A DNA stretch of 64,000 nt from assembly GCA_963664945.1 (NCBI GenBank), contig OY761822.1, positions 5,834,827-5,898,826 of the forward strand. The letters run 5' to 3'. The notes beneath the pieces are model-generated. The model was not told the DNA's origin, made no database searches, and saw only the letters and a list, made by a program, of their open reading frames with translations. The stretch comes from UBA6522 sp963664945 (GTDB taxonomy: Bacteria > Pseudomonadota > Gammaproteobacteria > Steroidobacterales > Rariloculaceae). Positions 51,060-58,167 of the stretch are shown here, piece after piece. Position 1 is the first letter of the stretch. Every line of letters starts with the position of its first letter. The translations under genes were made by a program, and so were the position numbers.

Positions 51060-52826
51060 ATGGCGGTCGCCGTGGACCTGACGACGCTGACCTACATTGT
51101 CGTGGGAGCGAGCTTCGCGCTCTACATCGGCATCGCGATCTGGTCCAGGGCGGTCGACACCAGCGATTTCTACGTCGCCGGCAAGCACGTGCACCCGGTG
51201 GCCAACGGCATGGCCACGGCCGCCGACTGGATGTCCGCCGCGTCGTTCATCTCCATGGCGGGGCTCATCGCCTACCTCGGCTACGACGGGTCGGTGTACC
51301 TGATGGGCTGGACCGGCGGCTACGTGCTGCTGGCGCTCCTGCTCGCGCCTTACTTGAGGAAATTCGGCAAGTTCACCGTGCCCGAATTCATCGGCGAGCG
51401 TTACGACTCCCGGGCGGCGCGCATCGTCGCGGTGATCTGCCTCATCGTGATTTCCTTCACCTACGTCGCCGGGCAGATGCGCGGCGTGGGCATCGTGTTT
51501 TCCCGATTTCTGGAGGTGCCCATCGGCGTGGGGCTGGTGGTCGGGATGGGCGTGGTCTTTACCTATGCCGTGCTCGGCGGCATGCGGGGCATCACCAACA
51601 CCCAGATCGCCCAGTATTGCGTGCTGATCTTCGCCTATACCGTTCCCGCGGTTTTCATCGCGCTGCAGATCACGGGCATGCCCATCCCGCAGATTGCCTT
51701 CGGCAGCACGGTGCAGGGCGACTCGGTGTCGCTGCTGGAGAAGCTCGACCAGGTGGTGACCGCGCTGGGCTTTCCGGAGTACACATCGGGCACCAAGGGC
51801 GGCTTCGACGTCTTCTGCATCACCATGGCGCTGATGATCGGCACCGCCGGGTTGCCCCACGTCATCGTGCGCTTCTTCACCGTGCCCAGGGTTCGCGACG
51901 CCCGCTATTCGGCCGGCTGGGCGCTGCTCTTCATCGGCATCCTGTACCTCACCGCGCCCGCGGTCGGTTCCATGGCCCGGCTGAACCTGATGGAGACGAT
52001 ACAGACCGGCCCGGTCGGCGCCCCCGACAGCAACCTGCTCTACGAGGAGCGTCCCGACTGGTTCAGGACCTGGGAGGGCACAGGGCTACTGGCATTCGAC
52101 GACCGCAACGGCGACGGACGGATCCAGTACTACAACGACCAGAACCCGGAATTCGCCGCCGAGGCCGAGGCGCTCGGCTGGAACGGCAACGAGCTGCAGG
52201 TGGATCGGGACATCATCGTGCTGGCGAACCCGGAGATCGCCTCGCTGCCGGACTGGGTGATCGCGCTGGTGGCGGCGGGGGGCATCGCCGCGGCGTTGTC
52301 GACCGCGGCCGGGTTGTTGCTGGTGATATCGGCTGCGGTTTCCCACGATCTGCTGAAGGGGGTGTTCCTGCCGAACATTTCCGAGCGGCGGGAGTTGTTG
52401 GCGGGGCGGATTTCGGCGGCGGTTGCCATCGTCATCGCCGGCTTGCTGGGCTACTTTCCGCCGGCATTCGTGGCGCAGGTGGTGGCGTTTGCGTTCGGGC
52501 TTGCGGCGGCGTCGCTGTTCCCGCCGATCCTGCTGGGGATTTTCTCCAAGCGGATGAACAAGCAGGGGGCGATCACGGGGATGCTGACGGGGCTGATCTT
52601 CACCTACGCCTACATCGAGACTTTCAAAGGGCTGTTCCTGCGGTGGGCGGGGGCACCTTTTGCCGAGGATGTCGCGGAGAACTGGTTGTTCGGGGTGTCG
52701 CCCGAGGGGGTCGGGGCGTTGGGGGTGGTGTTGAATTTCGCGGTTGCCATTGCCGTGAGCAGGATGACGGCGCCGCCGCCGGAGCGGGTTCAGGCGCTGG
52801 TGGATCATATTCGGGCGCCGCGGTAG
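51060..52826 (+). CDS. VC_2705-type sodium:solute symporter (ActP-like)
   Basis: The 588-aa protein has about 13 transmembrane helices and the SSS signature ('VAGKHVHPVANGMATAADWM', 'YVAGQMRGVGIVFSRFLEVP'). Relatives carry acetate or other monocarboxylates with sodium. An inserted hydrophilic loop (about 325-385) holds an EF-hand-like segment ('DDRNGDGRIQYYND'), typical of this subfamily and suggesting calcium binding. It could feed the hyu-put pathway, but acetate is equally possible. A GTG at 51051 would add three residues. Confidence 0.88.
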   Translation: MAVAVDLTTLTYIVVGASFALYIGIAIWSRAVDTSDFYVAGKHVHPVANGMATAADWMSAASFISMAGLIAYLGYDGSVYLMGWTGGYVLLALLLAPYLRKFGKFTVPEFIGERYDSRAARIVAVICLIVISFTYVAGQMRGVGIVFSRFLEVPIGVGLVVGMGVVFTYAVLGGMRGITNTQIAQYCVLIFAYTVPAVFIALQITGMPIPQIAFGSTVQGDSVSLLEKLDQVVTALGFPEYTSGTKGGFDVFCITMALMIGTAGLPHVIVRFFTVPRVRDARYSAGWALLFIGILYLTAPAVGSMARLNLMETIQTGPVGAPDSNLLYEERPDWFRTWEGTGLLAFDDRNGDGRIQYYNDQNPEFAAEAEALGWNGNELQVDRDIIVLANPEIASLPDWVIALVAAGGIAAALSTAAGLLLVISAAVSHDLLKGVFLPNISERRELLAGRISAAVAIVIAGLLGYFPPAFVAQVVAFAFGLAAASLFPPILLGIFSKRMNKQGAITGMLTGLIFTYAYIETFKGLFLRWAGAPFAEDVAENWLFGVSPEGVGALGVVLNFAVAIAVSRMTAPPPERVQALVDHIRAPR

Positions 52827-52835
52827 GGTGCCCTG

Positions 52836-53135
52836 CTAGGCGCCTGGCGGCGATTCGTCGAATTTCCTGCCCTGTTTCTCCGCGTCGATTCGGCGCCGAT
52901 TCCACGCCAACTGTTCTTCCCGTTTCTCAGCACGGCCTTCGACCCGGCCTTCCGCCTTGTGCTTCTCGATGACCGGAAGGGCGTGCCGGTTCACCATCGC
53001 CCGATACACTGACATCGCAACCTCTCCCATCACGTTCACCGGGCGCGTCAGCAGCATCGCCACCATCGCGAGGCCCGCGCCCATGTCGCTGAAATCGCCC
53101 GCCACCGCCAGCGCGAAGTCGCCGGCGCTCCACAT
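52836..53135 (-). CDS. Small hypothetical protein with Arg/Glu-rich tail
   Basis: The 99-aa protein has a hydrophobic N-terminus ('GLAMVAMLLTRPVNVMGEVA') and a charged coil-like tail ('EKHKAEGRVEGRAEKREEQL', 'RRRIDAEKQGRKFDESPPGA'). I recall similar tails with variable EGR repeats in uncharacterised proteins of related bacteria. It converges on the symporter gene, 9 bp away. No function can be proposed. Confidence 0.5.
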   Translation of the reverse strand: MWSAGDFALAVAGDFSDMGAGLAMVAMLLTRPVNVMGEVAMSVYRAMVNRHALPVIEKHKAEGRVEGRAEKREEQLAWNRRRIDAEKQGRKFDESPPGA

Positions 53136-53190
53136 CGAGGAGCCTAAGTCGAGGGTCGCCCGAATCCCGAGAACAGTCGAATTCCTGTAG
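53136..53190 (+). pseudogene. Fragment duplicating the ParA-partner gene
   Basis: These 55 bp read 'EEPKSRVARIPRTVEFL' and then stop. The intact partner gene at 54608-54668 reads 'EEPRSKSRVAGIPRIFKFL' with matching DNA except a 4-6 bp gap and scattered changes. A second copy of the partner gene once lay here; only this piece remains. It precedes the ParA gene, so a tandem arrangement is likely. No gene is seen from 53191 to 53408 apart from the ParA leader. Confidence 0.6.
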
Positions 53191-53408
53191 CCCTATGAAG
53201 TGCATATCGAGCAGTCCGTCGAACCGGATGCCGACTGCCGCAGCAACAGTGCCGCCATGGAGGATGGCTCCAAGTTCCATTATGAGCGACGCCGCTCCGG
53301 CAATATGGAATCTTGGTAGCCCAATCCGAGCGAATTGCTCTGATTCGATAGTTTACGACGAACAAGTGTGTGTCTAGGTTGTCGGCGTCATTCCATGCAG
53401 GAGGAGTC

Positions 53409-54290
53409 GTGAGCGCCCAAACTAAGGAAGGTCCCGTATGTGTTTCGGTCATCAATATGAAGGGTGGAGTCGGCAAGACGACCATTGCAGCGCTGTTGGG
53501 TCGCTATGCCTTTAGTAGCCTGCGTCGAAATGTCCTCGTAATCGACTTGGACCCGCAAGCAAATTTATCGCAGGCTTACATGTGGAGGACGTACCGACAA
53601 TTCCTTACGGAGTCCCGTCCTTCGATTGTTGAGGTATTTTCGGGGATGCATCCACCGGGGCCTGATAAGTCATCGCCGTCCAAGCTCAAAGTCGAGGATG
53701 CGGTCGTTTCCGTTGCGCGGGATCGGTTGGGTGGACAACTTGACCTAATCCCCTCCCGCTTTGATTTTTCAAACCATCTGACGGAATCACTCAAGCCCGA
53801 TGCGAGCGTATTGGCCAAATGTATTGCCGAACATTTTCAGGATAAAGATCTCGTTCTGATCGACTGCGCGCCGACGGAATCCGTTTTCACGATGGCTGCG
53901 TACCACGCATCCAGGTATGTCTTGGTGCCGGTGAAGCCGGAGTTTTTTGCCACGATCGGCTTCCCGTTGCTGCAGCAGTCACTCGATTCGTTCCGGCAGA
54001 AAAACAAAGGCCACAAGATCGATGTGATTGGGGTGGCCCTAAACAATGCGTTCTATGACGGTGGAAACGACGGAGGACCAGAAAAGCGGAGGGCGCTCCG
54101 TGACATCAAGAAAGAGGCGAGTCGTAATGGTTGGAGGCTATTCAACCATGAAATTCCTCACTCAAGGGGCTTCCCCAAGCGAATGCGAGGTGACTATCGT
54201 CATCCTGGAAACTCGGTGAAATTTCGGTGGTTTGCTCGCGAGTTTTACGAGCGATTGAATCTTGGGGTAAAGTTGTCGCTGGGGGCTTGA
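53409..54290 (+). CDS. ParA/MinD-like ATPase
   Basis: The 293-aa protein has the deviant Walker A of ParA ('MKGGVGKTTIAALLG'), Walker A' in 'VLVIDLDPQANLSQAYM' and Walker B 'DLVLIDCAPTESVF'. The GTG start at 53409 is preceded by GGAGGAGTC. ParA ATPases move DNA or protein cargo in plasmids and chromosomes, and related ones are part of defence systems. The partner gene begins 3 bp after its stop. No parB-like gene or parS repeats are nearby. Confidence 0.85.
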   Translation: MSAQTKEGPVCVSVINMKGGVGKTTIAALLGRYAFSSLRRNVLVIDLDPQANLSQAYMWRTYRQFLTESRPSIVEVFSGMHPPGPDKSSPSKLKVEDAVVSVARDRLGGQLDLIPSRFDFSNHLTESLKPDASVLAKCIAEHFQDKDLVLIDCAPTESVFTMAAYHASRYVLVPVKPEFFATIGFPLLQQSLDSFRQKNKGHKIDVIGVALNNAFYDGGNDGGPEKRRALRDIKKEASRNGWRLFNHEIPHSRGFPKRMRGDYRHPGNSVKFRWFAREFYERLNLGVKLSLGA

Positions 54291-54292
54291 AG

Positions 54293-54820
54293 ATGGACGA
54301 CAAACTACACACAGCGCTCGAATCAATCGTTAGGCAGTTCGGGTACGAGAACGTGTCTAGGACGCTTGGCGAGTTCGAACCGGGACCGACTGGCGAAAGC
54401 CCTCCCCGGCAAGCGAAAAAGCCCCGGGGAACGCGGCGCGGGGTGCGTAAGACTTCCAAGCCGCGACGCACGGCTATCGAGTACGTGAGAAAAATGGATA
54501 TGCCTGCGGAACGGGCCGAATTAATGGGTCGTGCCGCGGAAGCATTCGAGCTACGAGCGTTTCTTCCCACGGTTGGGGACATTCGCAGCTTTTGCGAGAC
54601 TTACGGCATTGAGGAGCCTAGGTCGAAATCGAGGGTCGCCGGAATTCCGAGGATATTCAAGTTCCTGGTCACGATGCAACTCACGGACATAAAAAGGATG
54701 CTGGACGACGGCATGTTCTCCGGCCCGGCTGAACTAGGCCCTATTGCTGATGCCATCCGAGGCAAGGCCAGGGAGTATAGGGAAGTTGAGGCGGAGAGGC
54801 ACAGCGTCGCGGACGGATGA
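54293..54820 (+). CDS. Unknown partner protein of the ParA-like ATPase
   Basis: The 175-aa protein is basic in the middle ('KKPRGTRRGVRKTSKPRRTA') and has a helical C-terminus with 'LRAFLPTVGDIRSFCETYGI' and 'AGIPRIFKFLVTMQLTDIKR'. I recognise no domain. The gene overlaps nothing but starts 3 bp after the ParA stop, a typical two-gene unit. A decayed partial copy lies at 53136-53190. The basic region suggests it binds nucleic acid and could be the cargo or adaptor of the ATPase. Confidence 0.65.
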   Translation: MDDKLHTALESIVRQFGYENVSRTLGEFEPGPTGESPPRQAKKPRGTRRGVRKTSKPRRTAIEYVRKMDMPAERAELMGRAAEAFELRAFLPTVGDIRSFCETYGIEEPRSKSRVAGIPRIFKFLVTMQLTDIKRMLDDGMFSGPAELGPIADAIRGKAREYREVEAERHSVADG

Positions 54821-55013
54821 CGAATAGACGAGGTTCACGAAAGCGTAGATTTCGTGGGCCAAGTCATCGCTCAGGTGATCGGCCCGACAACGGCAATGCG
54901 CAGAAACAGCGGAATCAGCGCCGCGACGAGTTCCACTCGCAGCTCACCCGAGACGGCCGTCTCGTAGTCGATGCGGTGCCGCGTCGCACCCGACCGACGA
55001 AACCCTATTGGGT
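54821..55013. other. Gap between the ParA unit and the AbiE genes
   Basis: An open frame at 54817-55215 (plus) overlaps the partner stop by ATGA, is very basic at its start ('NRRGSRKRRFRGPSHRSGDR') and runs antisense through the AbiEii fragment. It may be a small third gene cut short, or noise. I do not call it a gene. Confidence 0.25.
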
Positions 55014-55229
55014 TCACCCGTGGACCGCGCGCCAAGCCTTCGACAGCGACGTGCCTCCCTTGAAAACCAAATGCTCGCCGAATGGTGCGTCGAACAACAC
55101 GCCGAGCGTCGCCACGACCCAGATGTCCTTCTCCAGAAGATGCGCCTTGTATCCGGAGTTGCGCTCGGCCACCTCCAGGGCGTCGCGACGGTTGAGTTCC
55201 GGCAAATCCTGGTAGCGCGTTTCAGCCAT
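55014..55229 (-). pseudogene. abiEii: AbiEii toxin, truncated after 71 codons
   Basis: This is the start of an AbiEii/AbiGii nucleotidyltransferase toxin ('DIWVVATLGVLFDAPFGEH', 'LVFKGGTSLSKAWRAVHG', where GGTSLSK is the nucleotide-binding signature). It stops at 55014, while family members run to about 300 aa. The catalytic Asp motif that should follow is absent, so it is inactive or functions only as a remnant. The antitoxin gene upstream overlaps its start by 8 bp and is complete. Confidence 0.8.
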
Positions 55230-55818
55230 GCGAAAGGCGGGCGCTCACGGGTTCGGCCATCCAGATGGGCATGATGGCCCGCACGGCTGAAAGCTCCTTC
55301 AGATCTTCCTCGGAGAGCGTCGGTAGAACCGTCTCCAAGCTGTCCTCGACCTCCTCCGGGCCGAGCCACGCGAGGGCGCGAATGACCTCGCCCGCCTTGC
55401 GGTGCGGGGCCGCGAGCTGCCAGCGCGGAGCATGACGCAACTCGACCGTAAGCGCCCCAAAATGCAACCGGCGGCTGGGACCGGAAGTGAGATAAACGGC
55501 GCGCACCGGATTCTGCGTGGTCAATCCCAGGCAATTGGCGGCCGAGCCGCCGGACGGAACAATCGTTTCGCCCCAAAGCGCGGCAAGAGACCTGAGCGCC
55601 TTGCCGACGCTCGGTGCACATTCCCCGAATCGGGTTTGCTTCGGGCGCATGTAGACGCCCTGGCAGATCCGCATCAACTTGCCCGAACGGGCGAGACGCG
55701 ACAGCGCCTGATCGATGGCTGCCCGATTGCCGAGGTGAAGAAGGCCGGCCGGACACAGCGGCGTCGCTTCCGGAAGGCTTTCGGCGTACTCCATGATGCG
55801 CTTGGGGAGGCTGCGCAT
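55222..55818 (-). CDS. abiEi: AbiEi-type antitoxin (DUF6088)
   Basis: The 198-aa protein has an N-terminal winged helix ('RIMEYAESLPEATPLCPAGL', 'ALSRLARSGKLMRICQGVYM') and the AbiEi C-terminal domain ('LGLTTQNPVRAVYLTSGPSR', 'LRHAPRWQLAAPHRKAGEV', 'RALAWLGPEEV'). In AbiE it represses the operon and blocks the toxin. Here the toxin is truncated, so the antitoxin may persist as a regulator or as an anti-addiction relic. Confidence 0.88.
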   Translation of the reverse strand: MRSLPKRIMEYAESLPEATPLCPAGLLHLGNRAAIDQALSRLARSGKLMRICQGVYMRPKQTRFGECAPSVGKALRSLAALWGETIVPSGGSAANCLGLTTQNPVRAVYLTSGPSRRLHFGALTVELRHAPRWQLAAPHRKAGEVIRALAWLGPEEVEDSLETVLPTLSEEDLKELSAVRAIMPIWMAEPVSARLSHG

Positions 55819-55950
55819 GACTGGAATCTCCTGTCGCGCGTCAGAAACAGAAGGAACAGAATACCATTTTACGTCGCGAAAGTGGGTTCCTCTCCGGTAT
55901 GGATTGGCGACTCGAGCGCGAACCGAACCGGGAATTCTGACGCCGAGAGG

Positions 55951-56010
55951 CCGCTATTCGACGGGTTCATGAGGCGGACCATGCCCGGGGAGGAGTGGAA
56001 GTCAGGGTAG
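55951..56010 (+). repeat. 60-bp direct repeat, left copy (tail of an ATPase gene)
   Basis: The sequence codes for 'PLFDGFMRRTMPGEEWKSG' and a stop. It matches 57972-58031 with about seven differences. The matching upstream part of the ATPase gene is not present at this copy. The two copies enclose two complete PIN/Phd modules. Confidence 0.75.
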
Positions 56011-56049
56011 CGGTCTCAGCGAAATGGACGATATGGCGGTTGCTCAGAC

Positions 56050-56433
56050 CTATCGCCGCCAAAGACGCACTTTTGTCTGTTCGTCGAATATCTTGTCGGC
56101 GGAGACCAACCTCATGTTCTCCAGTATGGCCTGAGCAAGCAGGATTCGGTCCCATGGACCGCCATGGTCCCAGTCCAGGTTCGCCGCGTGTAACAGGTGC
56201 CGCGACGTAAGGCCCACTTCGCTGAAACCTGACGCAATCGCCGCTTGTTGCAGGTCCAGCGCCTCCACCGAAATCCGTCGGCGCCTGGCCTTGAATACAA
56301 GCTCATAAAGGCTCACCGGGCTAAAGAAGACGTCATTGGCAACGTCCTCAATGAGAGAGCGGGCGTGTTCCGGCAGCCTCGGATTCAAAGTCAGCGCCCA
56401 AAGCAGGGCGTGGCTGTCCAGAAGCAGCCGCAC
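56050..56433 (-). CDS. PIN-domain toxin (type II, Phd-partnered)
   Basis: The 127-aa protein opens with 'MRLLLDSHALLWALTLNP', the hallmark of a PIN subgroup paired with Phd-like antitoxins. The other acidic positions are in 'PVSLYELVFKAR', 'GPWDRILLAQA' and 'VSADKIFDEQ'. It is a metal-dependent RNase. The antitoxin starts 9 bp upstream of it on the same strand. It is one of three PIN toxins in the window. Confidence 0.9.
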   Translation of the reverse strand: MRLLLDSHALLWALTLNPRLPEHARSLIEDVANDVFFSPVSLYELVFKARRRRISVEALDLQQAAIASGFSEVGLTSRHLLHAANLDWDHGGPWDRILLAQAILENMRLVSADKIFDEQTKVRLWRR

Positions 56434-56441
56434 GGGCGAAG

Positions 56442-56765
56442 CTACCGCCTCGAAATACCCAAGTTGTCGGTCAGGCGGCCTTCCAGCGCCGCCTGGTCGC
56501 GTGACGAGAGCGGCTCATCCAGCGCTGTGACCAGCGCCTCGATGGCCTCCTCGCTCATAAAGTCCTTCAGCACGCCAAGGCGGCGCTCGTGTCGATTTTC
56601 CAGGGGAACCAGTTTCGCAACGGGCATCTGTCCGCGCGCAATCACTACTTCTTCGCCACGCTCGGCCCGGCCGATCATTTCCGCAAGCCTGGCCCTGAAC
56701 TCGCTCACGGTGACCGCTGAGGAAGCGGAAGATGTTTCGCTGTTGGGAGAAATATCAATGGCCAT
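56442..56765 (-). CDS. Phd/YefM-family antitoxin
   Basis: The 107-aa protein carries the Phd fold ('VTVSEFRARLAEMIGRAERG', 'VVIARGQMPVAKLVPLEN') and a helical toxin-binding tail ('MSEEAIEALVTALDEPLSS'). It has an N-terminal Ser/Thr-rich extension of about 17 residues; a later start cannot be excluded. It should neutralise the PIN protein encoded downstream. Confidence 0.85.
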   Translation of the reverse strand: MAIDISPNSETSSASSAVTVSEFRARLAEMIGRAERGEEVVIARGQMPVAKLVPLENRHERRLGVLKDFMSEEAIEALVTALDEPLSSRDQAALEGRLTDNLGISRR

Positions 56766-56943
56766 GAGGTATTTGATCGATCACGCGGCGACAATCCAGG
56801 ACCCGACCTGGAGCCTTAACGTATCAGAACCGGCTGGCTTGTACAAATGATGTACAAGCAATGTTACATGCCAGTATCGCGCTACGAGGATGAATGTACA
56901 GCCCGTCGAATGCCGTCGGTCATGATATGCCTGCCTTTCCTTT

Positions 56944-57345
56944 TCAGGCGAACAGTGCGACGCCTTCCGCAGCGGCTGCCTCGTTCAGACGGCGATCGAG
57001 GCTGGCCAGCGCACAGTCTTCGCGGATCGCGAGTGAGAGATAGCTGGCGTCATAAGCGGTCAGGCCGTGAATGCGGGCCAGCGCCATGACCTCGTGGTCG
57101 TCCGGCTCGCCCGGACGGTGGATGGGAAACCGGCGCAACCGCGCTATTGATGCGTCGGCGTAGCCGCCGTCGATCCGTCCGCGGCGTTCGGCGGTCAACA
57201 GCAGGTTGCGCAGTTCGTGCCAGAACACGCTGGGCACATTCGCCGTCTCCTCGACCAACCGGTCGAGTGCGATGTCGGCCAGCACCGCCTCCTCGTCCGG
57301 CAACACCCAGGCGGCCGCGACCGAGGCGTCGGTCACGAACGCCAT
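56944..57345 (-). CDS. PIN-domain toxin
   Basis: The 133-aa PIN protein has Asp6 ('FVTDASVAAAWVLPDE'), Glu in 'PSVFWHELRNLLLTAE', Asp in 'LTAYDASYLSLAIR' and Asp in 'ALASLDRRL'. The start at 57345 overlaps the antitoxin stop by one base (TGATG). It belongs to the same module type as the pair at 56050-56765 but is not closely similar, so the two were gained separately. Confidence 0.88.
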   Translation of the reverse strand: MAFVTDASVAAAWVLPDEEAVLADIALDRLVEETANVPSVFWHELRNLLLTAERRGRIDGGYADASIARLRRFPIHRPGEPDDHEVMALARIHGLTAYDASYLSLAIREDCALASLDRRLNEAAAAEGVALFA

Positions 57346-57587
57346 CAGCGCGCGTGCCCCTCGTGGCGCCATGAGAGAATGTCGGATGTCGTTACGGCTT
57401 TCTGCTTCGCCCGCTCCCGGCGCAGCGTCGCGCACAGGGCGGCATGCTCCCTTGCGCTGCTGACCCGCGTCACATGGGCAATCGGCGTTGCGCCGCGGCA
57501 GATCACCAGATTCTCGCCCGCTTCCACCTCGGCCAGCAGTGCGGAAAGATGCGTCTTGGCCTCGCCGATCTTGACCTGTCGTGTCAT
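57345..57587 (-). CDS. Phd-family antitoxin
   Basis: The 80-aa protein shows the Phd motif ('QVKIGEAKTHLSALLAEVEA', 'LVICRGATPIAHVTRVS') and a basic helical tail ('RRERAKQKAVTTSDILSW'). I used ATG 57587, since the upstream 16 residues look non-coding. It is coupled to the PIN toxin by a TGATG overlap. Confidence 0.87.
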   Translation of the reverse strand: MTRQVKIGEAKTHLSALLAEVEAGENLVICRGATPIAHVTRVSSAREHAALCATLRRERAKQKAVTTSDILSWRHEGHAR

Positions 57588-57722
57588 GGCGCTCCTCGCT
57601 ACGTGCCCGTCCCGGATCGGAAGTCGTGATCCCAAGTCCGACGGAATCCAGACTCCGCACGAAAGATTAGATGCGACAGGCCAACTTGGTCAAGTGCTTG
57701 GTCTGGTTCGGAGCTGCGCCAC

Positions 57723-58031
57723 ATGTCATCCTCGTTGACAGCGGTGGCCACCCTCGACACGAGCTTCTTCCGCGTACGTTTCGATCGGCTCACGCCACTG
57801 GAAAAGCGGTACCTGAGAGCCATGGCCGAGCTCGGCGCGGGACCGCATCGCTCCGGGGAGATCTCGGATCAGTTGGGCAGAGAAGTCACATCGCTTGCCC
57901 CAACGCGAAGCCAACTGATCGCAAAGGGCATGGTGTGGAGCCCCGGACATGGCGACACCGCGTTTACCGTCCCGCTTTTCGACGGGTTCATGAGGCGGAT
58001 CATGCCTGGTGGGGAGTGGAAGTCGGGTTAG
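57723..58031 (+). pseudogene. C-terminal fragment of an AAA ATPase, including the right 60-bp repeat
   Basis: Codons from about 57760 read 'FFRVRFDRLTPLEKRYLRAM', 'AELGAGPHRSGEISDQLG', 'GHGDTAFTVPLFDGFMRR' and a stop at 58031. This is the winged-helix end of an AAA/Orc1-like ATP-binding protein whose ATPase domain is absent. Its last 60 bp (57972-58031) are repeated at 55951-56010. It precedes mcrB by 137 bp. Confidence 0.7.
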
Positions 58032-58167
58032 CCGGAAGTTCTCCGCGGCAGACAGCGCACAATTCGCTTCCTTGCTACAGTGCGACATCTCGATACAATC
58101 GCATTCCATCGACACGTTGAAGTGACATGTCGACGGAATCGACATATTCGCCAAACTGCCTTCACAA

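Noticed and set aside
54817..55215. 132-codon plus-strand frame after the ParA partner
   Set aside because: The ATGA overlap is suggestive, but two thirds run antisense to the AbiEii fragment and no motif is visible. Mentioned as a possibility only.
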